Positions 15,775-25,468 of a stretch of 64,000 nucleotides of DNA are shown here, piece after piece. The stretch is from an uncultured Prevotellaceae bacterium (GTDB lineage Bacteria; Bacteroidota; Bacteroidia; Bacteroidales; Bacteroidaceae): assembly GCA_946407895.1 (NCBI GenBank), contig CAMJQA010000001.1:62001-126000 (forward strand), given 5' to 3'. The notes below the pieces were generated by a model. It was not told the DNA's origin. It made no database searches and was given only the letters and a program-made list of their open reading frames with translations. The translations under genes were made by a program, and so were the position numbers. The stretch's first letter is position 1. The number at the start of each line of letters is the position of its first letter.

Positions 15775-18030
15775 TCATTTCTCTGTTGTCTTATTGTCGG
15801 GGTTCTGTTCGGGGCGGAAGGTGTAGGTATGGCCGGGGCGCGTAGGCAGCCGGAGGATGGGGCCCCGGAGCGTCTGGGGCCGCCCGCCCGAGTCATCCAC
15901 GACGACGGCGCCCTCGCCCCACGGGTTCTGCAGGGCCAGGGGGCGCCCCTGCTCGCTCAGCAAAGTGACCTCCCCCACCCGGCCGCCATGCAGCGCTGCG
16001 CTGACGAGGAAGGCGCCCTCCACGCGCAGGCGGCAGAAACGCGCGTCGAGCCCGCGGGGCCATACGGGGAAGAGGCGGACGATGCCCTGGTGGCCCATGC
16101 AGAGCATCTCGTTGACGGTGCAGGGCACGGTGCCCCAGTTCTCGGGCCCGTGGGGATTGTCGCGCTGGAAGCCGTTGGGATACGTGTGGCCCGCATACTC
16201 GCGCAGGTGCAGGAGGATGCTGTCGGCCGGGTAGCCCACGCGCACGGCGGCGGGGAAGAAGCTGTTGGTGCCGTTGAAATCGCTCCAGCGGCGCATGGCG
16301 TCGATGGTGTTGCGCGCCACGCGGAGCAGCGCCGTGTCGCTGGCGAGGCCCACCTGCCCGGCGGGGAAGATGTGCTGTATGCCCAGCGTATTGTCGGGCC
16401 ACCAGTCGACGCCCTGCTCGGTGTAGCGGAACACGGTGCGGCCCTGGCGCTCCTGGGTGGGGAAGGCCGACAGGCTGTCCATCCGCCCGCGCCACACCGC
16501 GCGGCGGTCGGCGTCGAGGCCCAGCAGCTCGCCCATGTCACAGGCCGTCTGCAAGGCCATGCGCACCAGCCCCAGCGAGCAGATGGGGTTCATGGTGCCC
16601 ACCGTGCCCTCGTGGATGGCGTCGTTCAGGATGACGTAGCGGTCGCCCTGCCGGCGGAGGTAGCCCTCCCAGAAGACGGCCACGCCGCGCACGAAGGGAT
16701 ACACCCGGCGGGCGAAGGCAGCGTCCCACGTGCGGTAGAAATGCATCGACAGGTTGCCGACGGCGTAGGCCGCGTTGCTCTTCTGGCCCCAGAACATGCC
16801 GCCGCACTCGATGTTGCCACCCAGCCGCCAGTCGGCGTGCGCGGCCTCCATGCGGGCCGACCAGCGCGTAGTCTCGATGCCCAGCGGGCCGATGCCCACG
16901 GGCAGCATGATGCCGCCGGGCACGCCGGCAACGGCCTGCGAGTAGTATTCACCCCTCGGGATGGCGGCCAGCAGCGGAGCGGCGTAGGGCTCGGCCTGCG
17001 CCAGGCGGTTCGACGAGTAGAGGCCGTAGAACGGAGCCTGGTAGTTATAGTTGAGGTGGTAGTCGCCGCACCAGGCCGGAATCTCCCGCGTAATCCACGA
17101 GCCGAAGAGGCCCGGCGGGAAGTCGGCGTCGCGGCTGCAAGAGGCCATGCCGTAGAGCGAGAGGTAATACTGGCGCTCCACGGTGCTGTCGGGCAGGCAG
17201 ACGTACGACTGCCGCCAGTAGTCGGCCCACCAGCGGCGGTGCTCCCGCAGCACCCGGCGCAGGCGCCGGCCTCCCATGTCCGAGGCGCGGCCCACAACGT
17301 CGCTGAGGCAGTCCGGGGCCTTGAAGTCGCTGCCCGTGGTGCAGACGAGCGTCAGCGGGCGGCCCGGCCGCAGCGTGAACGAGCCGTCGGCACTGCCCTC
17401 CACCCGCAGCGCGGCCGCCGCACGGGTGGGAATGTCCACACTGTCGGCAAACGAGCGCACGATGTACATGACGCCGCCCTCACTGTGGCCCGACTCGCGC
17501 ACCTCGGGCAGGCCCGGAACCTCGTCGCGCCCCGGCAGGACCAGCCTGGCCCGGCCCGCAACCGTGTCCGTGCCCACCGACTCCAGGCGGACAATCAGCA
17601 CGTCCTCCCCCGCCGCCACCAGGGCCTGGCACTCCACGCGCCGCCCGCCCCGCGCGAAGCGCCCCCGCGTGGTGGCGTCCCACAGCCGCTGCTCCACGCG
17701 GTACGAGCCCCCCGCCAGGCCCGGCAGGCTCAACTCCACCCGCCCCAGCACGGCCGGGTAAGCCTCGTCGTGAGCCGAGCGCAGGCGCCAGAAGTCGTTG
17801 CGCGAGAGGTAGAACGTCAGGCTGTCGCCCCCGCCGCCCATCGCCACGCCCAGCGAGCCGTTGCCCATCAGCGGGGCGTCCACCGAGTACTGCGAGGGCG
17901 TGCGGCCGGGCGGCTCGGCGAACACCACGCGCTGGCGGCCCACAACGAGCGCCGCCTCGTCGGCCCCCTCGCGTCGGCAAGCCGACAAGGCAGCCGCCAG
18001 CACCATCCAGAGTAAAACACATCTATGCAT
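15775..18030 (-). CDS. GH95-like glycoside hydrolase lipoprotein
   Basis: A 751-residue protein with a lipoprotein signal ending in the lipobox LSAC, so it should be anchored at the cell surface or in the periplasm. It follows the GH95 plan: N-terminal beta domain with APLMGNGSLGVAMGG, an (alpha/alpha)6 region with GDYHLNYNYQAPFYGLYSSN (equivalent to the NxQMNYW motif), WGQKSNAAYAVGNLSMHFY, GTNSFFPAA, and the C-terminal HQGIVRLFPVWP. GH95 enzymes act mainly on alpha-L-fucosides or alpha-L-galactosides; here the specificity is uncertain because the motifs are divergent. ATG 18030 gives the cleanest signal peptide; a GTG two codons earlier is possible. It is coupled to the next gene and very GC-rich. 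Confidence 0.78.
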   Translation of the reverse strand: MHRCVLLWMVLAAALSACRREGADEAALVVGRQRVVFAEPPGRTPSQYSVDAPLMGNGSLGVAMGGGGDSLTFYLSRNDFWRLRSAHDEAYPAVLGRVELSLPGLAGGSYRVEQRLWDATTRGRFARGGRRVECQALVAAGEDVLIVRLESVGTDTVAGRARLVLPGRDEVPGLPEVRESGHSEGGVMYIVRSFADSVDIPTRAAAALRVEGSADGSFTLRPGRPLTLVCTTGSDFKAPDCLSDVVGRASDMGGRRLRRVLREHRRWWADYWRQSYVCLPDSTVERQYYLSLYGMASCSRDADFPPGLFGSWITREIPAWCGDYHLNYNYQAPFYGLYSSNRLAQAEPYAAPLLAAIPRGEYYSQAVAGVPGGIMLPVGIGPLGIETTRWSARMEAAHADWRLGGNIECGGMFWGQKSNAAYAVGNLSMHFYRTWDAAFARRVYPFVRGVAVFWEGYLRRQGDRYVILNDAIHEGTVGTMNPICSLGLVRMALQTACDMGELLGLDADRRAVWRGRMDSLSAFPTQERQGRTVFRYTEQGVDWWPDNTLGIQHIFPAGQVGLASDTALLRVARNTIDAMRRWSDFNGTNSFFPAAVRVGYPADSILLHLREYAGHTYPNGFQRDNPHGPENWGTVPCTVNEMLCMGHQGIVRLFPVWPRGLDARFCRLRVEGAFLVSAALHGGRVGEVTLLSEQGRPLALQNPWGEGAVVVDDSGGRPQTLRGPILRLPTRPGHTYTFRPEQNPDNKTTEK

Positions 18031-18120
18031 AGCCACACATTATATTTATATACACACACGCGTACCCCCCTCCGCACCATTCCGGCACCCGGCCCCGGCG
18101 AGGGCAAGCCGCCACGGGCC

Positions 18121-18681
18121 CTACAGGCGGAAGCGCCCCACGTCGCCCTCCTTCCTGAGGCTGAGCCGCCGGTAGCCGGGAGCCAGGTTGAAGTCCCGCT
18201 TGTACGACAGGTAGAGGTTGTTGGCCGAGCCCAGGCCCGAGCGGCGGGCCACCTCGGCCAGGGTGAGCGACGTGTAGCGCATCAGTTCGTCGGCCTGGCG
18301 CATCTGGAAGCGCTGGCGGAAGTCCACCCCGCGCATGCCGGTCAGGATGAACACCATCGAGTCGATGTCCTCCCGCCGCAAGCCGTGCTTGTCGGCAAAG
18401 GCCTCCAGGTCGCTCTCCCCGTCGGCCAGGTACCAGAGGTAGGCATCCATCAGCCTCACCCCCGTAGTCTTCAGCGGCCATCGGTCCACGGCCTCATATT
18501 TCACCCGCCCCTCCTCGTCGAAGCGGCGCCTCCACCTGAAGGGCGATATATACAGCTCGTCGAAGCCGAATTGCGGCTCCTCCGTCAGCTTGCGCGCCAC
18601 GAGGTTGCGCCTGATGCCCGACAAGCCGTGCGGCCTCCGCTGCCTGTGCCGCCAAGCGTTTCCATTACCATCTCTTCCCAT
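18121..18681 (-). CDS. AraC-type helix-turn-helix regulator (short)
   Basis: A 186-residue protein whose last 80 residues match the AraC/XylS DNA-binding domain: GVDFRQRFQMRQADELMRYT, SLTLAEVARRSGLGSANNLY and FNLAPGYRRL. The preceding 100 residues contain no recognisable sugar-binding cupin. It sits 90 bases upstream of the GH95-like gene on the same strand, suggesting it controls that gene group. A TAACTTTG box lies just upstream and a 42-bp-period array directly beyond it. The N-terminal 25 residues are Arg/Gly-rich and the start could lie further in. Confidence 0.78.
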   Translation of the reverse strand: MGRDGNGNAWRHRQRRPHGLSGIRRNLVARKLTEEPQFGFDELYISPFRWRRRFDEEGRVKYEAVDRWPLKTTGVRLMDAYLWYLADGESDLEAFADKHGLRREDIDSMVFILTGMRGVDFRQRFQMRQADELMRYTSLTLAEVARRSGLGSANNLYLSYKRDFNLAPGYRRLSLRKEGDVGRFRL

Positions 18682-18700
18682 CTCGCTCTCTATATTATAG

Positions 18701-18708
18701 CAAAGTTA
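18701..18708 (-). promoter_or_regulatory. Minus-7 box of the AraC-type regulator gene
   Basis: TAACTTTG on the minus strand about 20 bases upstream of the ATG. The position expected for the -33 box falls at the edge of the GC-rich 42-bp array and shows no TTTG, so activation by a bound protein is plausible. Confidence 0.5.
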
Positions 18709-18727
18709 CATATATTATCTCATCTCC

Positions 18728-18880
18728 GCCCCTCCGGGGGCCAATAAGCGCCCAGACTGCATCGTCACCGCCGCTCGGGGGGCCAATAAGCGCCCAGACT
18801 GCATCGTCACCGCCGCTCCGGGGAGCAATAAGCGGCCAGACTGCATCGTCTCCGCCGCTCGGGGGAGCAATATGCGCCCC
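18728..18880. repeat. GC-rich 42-bp tandem array (four units)
   Basis: The core CAATAAGCG (CAATATGCG in the last unit) starts at 18742, 18784, 18826 and 18868, exactly 42 bases apart. Each unit continues with CCAGACTGCATCGTC and a G-run. It lies between the frd terminator and the AraC-type gene. Because 42 is divisible by three the array is open in several frames, but no gene is supported. Confidence 0.9.
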
Positions 18881-18969
18881 CAACATCCTCATATTTGCAT
18901 TATCCGGGGCCAAAAATACGAAGAAAAAACCATCTCGCCAAATATTTTCCCCAAAAATTTGTCCCGGGA

Positions 18970-19168
18970 TATAATCTTTTACGCAAGAGAGATTATTTGT
19001 GGTCTGCACAATATAATCTAACACACGTATTAGACTATTTGTGGTCTGCACGATATAATCTGACACACGTATTAGACTATTTCGGCTCTTGCCGGAATAA
19101 TCTGAGACGCGTATTAGACTATTTCGTGGCTGCACAGAATAATCTGACACGCGTATTAGACTATTCCC
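18970..19168. repeat. AT-rich 42-bp tandem array (five units) of near-palindromes
   Basis: The core TAATCT starts at 18972, 19014, 19056, 19098 and 19140, exactly 42 bases apart. Four of the units read TCTnACACnCGTATTAGA, a near-palindrome around ACGCGT, followed in two units by CTATTTGTGGTCTGCAC. The sequence is unrelated to the neighbouring GC-rich array, yet the period is the same. It begins directly after the frd terminator. Confidence 0.9.
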
Positions 19169-19185
19169 CACCTCCGCCGAAGGCA

Positions 19186-19217
19186 CAAAAAGAGGCGGGC
19201 AGCCGAAGCTGCCCGCC
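19186..19217 (-). terminator. Rho-independent terminator of frdCAB
   Basis: On the minus strand GGCGGGCAGC, loop TTCG, GCTGCCCGCC (19217-19194) forms a perfect 10-bp stem with a stable UUCG loop, followed by TCTTTTT. It lies about 25 bases after the frdB stop codon. Confidence 0.9.
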
Positions 19218-19241
19218 ACAGAGAAGTATAACGCCGCTGGT

Positions 19242-20000
19242 TTAGTCGGCCAGCTTGGCCTTGATGAACTCACGGTTCAGGCGGGCGATGTTAGCTATCG
19301 TCTCACACTTGGGGCAGACGGCCTCGCAGGCCCGGGTGTTGGTGCAGTTGCCGAATCCCAGCTCGTCCATCTTGGCCACCATGGCCTTGGCACGGCGTGC
19401 AGCCTCCACGCGGCCCTGCGGCAGCAGCGCAAGCTGGCTCACCTTGGAGCTGACGAAGAGCATGGCCGAGCCGTTCTTGCAGGCAGCCACGCAGGCGCCG
19501 CATCCGATGCAGCTGGCGCAGTCCATAGCCTCGTCGGCATCCTCCTTGGGGATGAGGATGGCGTTGGCATCCTGCGGCTGGCCCGTGCGCACGGTGGTGT
19601 ATCCGCCGGCCTGCATGATCTTGTCGAAGGCGGTGCGGTCCACCATGCAGTCCTTGATGACGGGGAACCCGGCCGAGCGCCAGGGCTCCACGGTGATGGT
19701 GTCGCCGTCGTTGAAGCGGCGCATGTAGAGCTGGCAGGTGGTGGCGCCGCGCTCCGTCTTGCCGTGGGGCGTACCGTTGATATAGAGCGAGCACATGCCG
19801 CAGATACCCTCGCGGCAGTCGTGGTCGAACACGAACGGCTCCTTGCCCTCTTCGATGAGCTCCTCGTTCATGATGTCGAGTGCCTCCAGGAACGACGTGT
19901 CATCGGGGATGTTCTTCAACTCGTGGGTATCGAAGTGACCTTTCTCCTTAGGTCCGTTCTGCTTCCAGAACTTTATGGTAACAGTTATATTCTTAGCCAT
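19242..20000 (-). CDS. frdB: Fumarate reductase/succinate dehydrogenase iron-sulfur subunit
   Basis: A 252-residue subunit passing electrons between the membrane cytochrome and the flavoprotein. [15 protein letters not shown] with a downstream Cys (GATTC) is the 2Fe-2S site; [17 protein letters not shown] and [17 protein letters not shown] supply the 4Fe-4S and 3Fe-4S ligands. It is the last gene of the C-A-B operon, five bases after frdA. In fermenting Bacteroidales the complex works mainly as fumarate reductase in succinate production, so frd is used here; sdhB is the alternative name. Confidence 0.95.
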   Translation of the reverse strand: MAKNITVTIKFWKQNGPKEKGHFDTHELKNIPDDTSFLEALDIMNEELIEEGKEPFVFDHDCREGICGMCSLYINGTPHGKTERGATTCQLYMRRFNDGDTITVEPWRSAGFPVIKDCMVDRTAFDKIMQAGGYTTVRTGQPQDANAILIPKEDADEAMDCASCIGCGACVAACKNGSAMLFVSSKVSQLALLPQGRVEAARRAKAMVAKMDELGFGNCTNTRACEAVCPKCETIANIARLNREFIKAKLAD

Positions 20001-20005
20001 GGCGG

Positions 20006-21985
<1,980 letters not shown>

Positions 21986-22039
21986 AATGCTATATAACTT
22001 TTTTATGAATATTCTATTCTCTTTGTTCTATTCATGTAC

Positions 22040-22765
22040 TTAGCAGCAGATGGAACTGAGTGCACAGGCAGGCACCACCTCGTTGAAGTCGGCCGGACGA
22101 TAGCCGAAGCAGTACGCCAAGGCTACAGCCACGAACATCAGGATGACAATGGTAGCGAAGATGCTGCCGATAATGCGCCAGCGATGGAACCATATCTTAC
22201 CGCTCCAGCCAAGGGTCTGGACAGAACTCCAGATACCATGGTTCAGATGCAGCCACAAGGCACAGAGCCATACCATGTAGAGCACCGTAAAGATGGGGCT
22301 GGAGAATGTCTTGGCAATGTGGAAGGCTCCGTTGGCTGCCAGGGCCACAGCCTGAGGGTTGTTATCGACAAGCTCGGCAAACATCATGTTGTACCAGAAG
22401 TTGAACAGATGAAGGCACAGGCCCAGACAAACAATGATACCCAGCACCAGCATGTTCTGGCTGGCCCACTCTACCTTTTCAGGCTTGTCGGTCACGGCAT
22501 AACGGTTAGAGCCACGGGCTTTACGGTTCTGGAGGGTAAGCCAGATGGCGAAGATGAAATGCAGGGCTACCAATGCGGCCAAACCGGCAGTAGCCACTAC
22601 GGCATACCAGTTGGCGCCCAGAAACTCGCAAATCATGTTGTAGCCTTTCGCACTGAAAAGGGCTACGACGTTCATTGACGCATGGAAGGTCAAGAACAGG
22701 ACAAGCGCAATGCCGGTTACAGACATCACTACTTTCCTACCAATTGATGAATTGATTAACCACAT
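22040..22765 (-). CDS. frdC: Fumarate reductase/succinate dehydrogenase cytochrome b subunit
   Basis: A 241-residue integral membrane subunit with about five hydrophobic helices (VVMSVTGIALVLFLTFHASM, then segments near residues 65, 110, 165 and 205). Conserved His residues (HASMN, HFIFAIW, HLFNFWYN, HLNHGIW) are candidates for binding two hemes. It anchors FrdAB and exchanges electrons with menaquinone. The start at 22765 (MWLINSSIGRK) is chosen because homologues begin there; an in-frame start 16 codons upstream exists. It is first in its operon, divergent from mnmG. Confidence 0.92.
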   Translation of the reverse strand: MWLINSSIGRKVVMSVTGIALVLFLTFHASMNVVALFSAKGYNMICEFLGANWYAVVATAGLAALVALHFIFAIWLTLQNRKARGSNRYAVTDKPEKVEWASQNMLVLGIIVCLGLCLHLFNFWYNMMFAELVDNNPQAVALAANGAFHIAKTFSSPIFTVLYMVWLCALWLHLNHGIWSSVQTLGWSGKIWFHRWRIIGSIFATIVILMFVAVALAYCFGYRPADFNEVVPACALSSICC

Positions 22766-22841
22766 AAATGAATGAATTAAATTATTGAATTTTTTTACGT
22801 TTTTTTCGCGCAATCACTATAATTAGGTATAATAATGGCTG

Positions 22842-22872
22842 CAAATTTAACTTAAAAAAGTGATTTAGGCAA
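22842..22872 (-). promoter_or_regulatory. frdCAB promoter
   Basis: On the minus strand TTG (22872-22870), 20 bases, then TAAATTTG (22849-22842), fitting the TTG-N20-TAnnTTTG pattern. The resulting leader of about 70 bases is AT-rich with no clear structure. Confidence 0.7.
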
Positions 22873-22903
22873 GAAAAGTGCATAAATGTTCAAAGAAAAT
22901 CAC

Positions 22904-22911
22904 TACTTTTG
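22904..22911 (+). promoter_or_regulatory. mnmG minus-7 box
   Basis: TACTTTTG matches TAnnTTTG 26 bases before the mnmG ATG. No TTTG is present at the expected -33 distance. It lies back to back with the frd promoter in a 170-base divergent intergenic region. Confidence 0.6.
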
Positions 22912-22937
22912 TACCTGAAAAAGAGGAATAGAAGCAA

Positions 22938-24809
22938 ATGGAGCTAAAATTCGACGTCATTGTAGTGGGTGCAGGGCACGCTGGAAGCGAGGCCGCTACG
23001 GCCAGCGCAAAGCTGGGCGCTAAAACCTGTCTGGTGACGATGGACATGAACAAAATTGCGCAGATGAGCTGCAACCCGGCCGTCGGAGGAATAGCCAAGG
23101 GGCAGATTGTCAGGGAAATAGATGCCCTCGGAGGGCACATGGGAGAGGTTACCGACCAGACAGCCATCCAATTCCGGATGCTAAACCGCTCGAAAGGACC
23201 GGCTATGTGGAGCCCCAGAGCCCAGTGCGACCGGGGGAAATTCATCTGGGCGTGGAGGGAGATACTGGAGAACACAGAGAACCTGAGCATCTGGCAGGAC
23301 CAGGTGAAGGAACTCCTTGTTGAGGACGGACACGTAACGGGCGTTTATACCTACCTCGACGTTACGCTCAAGGCGCGCTGCGTCGTCATCACCGCAGGCA
23401 CGTTCCTAAACGGACTTATGCACATAGGCCGCACGAAACTGCCCGGAGGGCGATGCGCAGAACCCGCCAGCCTTTGCCTGACCGAGAGTATTACCCGCCA
23501 CGGCATCGCAGCCGGCAGGATGAAGACGGGAACCCCTGTAAGGATAGACGGACGTTCCATACACTTCGATGAAATGGAGCGACAGCCGGGCGAGACGGAC
23601 TTCCATAAGTTCTCATTCATGGGCGAACAGAGAACTCTGCCCCAACTGCCCTGCTGGATAACCTATACCAATCCGGCCGTGCATGAACGCCTCAGGCAGG
23701 GACTGCCCGACTCGCCGCTCTACAACGGACAGATTCAGAGCATAGGTCCGCGCTACTGCCCCAGCATAGAAACCAAGCTCGTCACCTTTTCGGAACGCGA
23801 GCAGCACCAACTCTTCCTGGAACCAGAGGGCACCAATACGCAGGAATACTACCTGAACGGTTTCAGCAGCAGCCTGCCAATAGATGTGCAATTAGAGGCA
23901 TTAAAACTGATTCCCGCCTTCCGGGACATTCGCATCTATCGGCCGGGATACGCCATCGAGTACGATTTCTTCGACCCAACACAACTGCGGCACTCCCTGG
24001 AGTCGAAACTGGTGGACGGCCTATTCCTGGCCGGACAGGTTAACGGAACCACCGGCTATGAGGAAGCAGCCGGTCAAGGACTCGTGGCTGGGGTGAATGC
24101 GGCACTGAAATGCGGTGGAAGCGAGCCTTTCATCATGCACAGAGACGAATCGTATATAGGTGTACTGATAGACGACCTGGTGACAAAGGGCGTGGATGAA
24201 CCATACAGAATGTTTACCAGCCGGGCAGAATACAGAATCCTGTTGCGACAAGACGATGCAGACGCCCGGTTGACGGAACGGAGTCATCGGATAAACCTGG
24301 CCACAACAGAGCGATTGAATCACTGGCTCAAAAAGAAGCAAATAATCGAAGAAATCGAAACTTTTTGCAGGGAATATAGCGTAAAGGCAAGCTACATCAA
24401 TCCTGTTATGGAGTCGTTAGGTTCAACCCCGTTGGAGAAAGGATGCAAACTGATAGATCTTATCGCTCGCCCGCAACTTAGCATGATAAGCCTGGCTGAG
24501 CATCTGCCGAAATTTGCGGCAATAATCGACAAGATTAAAGAAAGAAAGGAAGAAATCATCGAGGCTGCAGAGGTGCGGATGAAATACAGCGGGTATATAC
24601 GACGAGAACGGGAAATTGCCGATAAAATGCAGCGGCTCGAGAATATCCGCATCCGAGGGCGCTTCGATTATGAGAGCCTGCAATCCATCTCTACAGAGGG
24701 CCGCCAGAAGCTGAAGCGAATCGACCCGGAGACGCTTGCTCAAGCCAGCAGAATACCCGGCGTCTCGCCCAGCGATATAAACGTACTGCTCGTCTTGCTC
24801 AGGCGGTAA
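22938..24809 (+). CDS. mnmG: tRNA uridine 5-carboxymethylaminomethyl modification enzyme MnmG (GidA)
   Basis: A 623-residue FAD enzyme that, with MnmE, adds the cmnm5 group to the wobble uridine of certain tRNAs. It starts MELKFDVIVVGAGHAGSEAA (dinucleotide site) and has SCNPAVGGIAKGQIVREIDA, the signature GPRYCPSIETK, GLFLAGQVNGTTGYEEAAGQ, and the C-terminal MnmE-interacting region with SRIPGVSPSDINVLLV. The length is normal. In many bacteria gidA lies near the replication origin, which fits the parS-like site overlapping its stop codon. Confidence 0.97.
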   Translation: MELKFDVIVVGAGHAGSEAATASAKLGAKTCLVTMDMNKIAQMSCNPAVGGIAKGQIVREIDALGGHMGEVTDQTAIQFRMLNRSKGPAMWSPRAQCDRGKFIWAWREILENTENLSIWQDQVKELLVEDGHVTGVYTYLDVTLKARCVVITAGTFLNGLMHIGRTKLPGGRCAEPASLCLTESITRHGIAAGRMKTGTPVRIDGRSIHFDEMERQPGETDFHKFSFMGEQRTLPQLPCWITYTNPAVHERLRQGLPDSPLYNGQIQSIGPRYCPSIETKLVTFSEREQHQLFLEPEGTNTQEYYLNGFSSSLPIDVQLEALKLIPAFRDIRIYRPGYAIEYDFFDPTQLRHSLESKLVDGLFLAGQVNGTTGYEEAAGQGLVAGVNAALKCGGSEPFIMHRDESYIGVLIDDLVTKGVDEPYRMFTSRAEYRILLRQDDADARLTERSHRINLATTERLNHWLKKKQIIEEIETFCREYSVKASYINPVMESLGSTPLEKGCKLIDLIARPQLSMISLAEHLPKFAAIIDKIKERKEEIIEAAEVRMKYSGYIRREREIADKMQRLENIRIRGRFDYESLQSISTEGRQKLKRIDPETLAQASRIPGVSPSDINVLLVLLRR

Positions 24810-24824
24810 GTTCCACGTGAAACA
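24809..24824 (+). promoter_or_regulatory. parS-like ParB-binding site
   Basis: AGTTCCACGTGAAACA differs at one position from the classical 16-bp parS TGTTCCACGTGAAACA. It begins on the last base of the mnmG stop codon. ParB-CTP loads at such sites, which cluster around the origin. No parA or parB gene is in the window, so the role is inferred from sequence and from mnmG linkage. Confidence 0.72.
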
Positions 24825-24857
24825 AAACATAATAACTTTAAACATAAAATACTGAAA

Positions 24858-25388
24858 ATGAACAACGAAACTTTAATCAAAAATCTGAGAAACGTTCCAG
24901 ATTTCCCCATTCCAGGGATTCAGTTCAAGGACGTAAGCACCCTGTTTAAAAATCCAAAGTGCTTGAAGATAATGGTAAACGAGCTCTATGAGATGTACAA
25001 GGACAAGGGTATCACCAAGGTTGTGGGCATAGAAAGCCGCGGCTTTGTAGTTGGAGCAGCTTTGGCAGTTAAACTTGGAGCAGGCTTCGTAATGTGCCGC
25101 AAGCCAGGTAAGTTGCCTGCAGAAACTAAGCAGGAAACATACATGAAAGAATATGGCAAGGATACCATTGAGATTCACTCCGATGCCATAGAGGAGAAGG
25201 ATGTAGTGCTTCTGCACGACGATCTGTTGGCTACAGGAGGAAGTATGAAAGCTGCATACAATCTGGTTAAGCAGTTTAATCCCAAAAACATCTATATCAA
25301 CTTCATCATAGAACTTACTGGCGAAGGTCTGAACGGCAGGGCTGTATTTGACCCTGAGGTGGAAATGACAACGCTGCTGAAGATATAA
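24858..25388 (+). CDS. apt: Adenine phosphoribosyltransferase
   Basis: A 176-residue purine salvage enzyme forming AMP from adenine and PRPP. It shows IPGIQFKDVSTLFKNP near the N-terminus, GIESRGFVVGAALAVKLGAG, and the PRPP-binding loop VVLLHDDLLATGGSM near residue 120. The length is typical. It lies 48 bases after mnmG, with the parS-like site and a weak TAACTTTA box between them. Confidence 0.97.
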   Translation: MNNETLIKNLRNVPDFPIPGIQFKDVSTLFKNPKCLKIMVNELYEMYKDKGITKVVGIESRGFVVGAALAVKLGAGFVMCRKPGKLPAETKQETYMKEYGKDTIEIHSDAIEEKDVVLLHDDLLATGGSMKAAYNLVKQFNPKNIYINFIIELTGEGLNGRAVFDPEVEMTTLLKI

Positions 25389-25468
25389 ACCCAGCAGGAA
25401 ACAGGGCCAGTAGCTTATAAAAGCGGCGGCATATAAGGCTGACAAGTAAGGATTATAAATGCGGTAGA

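Noticed and set aside
14046-18015. Very long plus-strand open frames (about 600 and 770 codons)
   Set aside because: They are antisense shadows of GC-rich minus-strand genes with clear family motifs.
18695-19273. A 192-codon minus-strand open frame encoding 14-residue repeats across both 42-bp arrays
   Set aside because: It begins inside frdB, runs through the frd terminator, and stays open only because the period is a multiple of three; the plus strand is open there too.
22350-22366. GGGTTGTTATCG in frdC as a guide match
   Set aside because: Only eight consecutive bases agree, the site is inside a gene, and no T-rich flanking motif precedes it.
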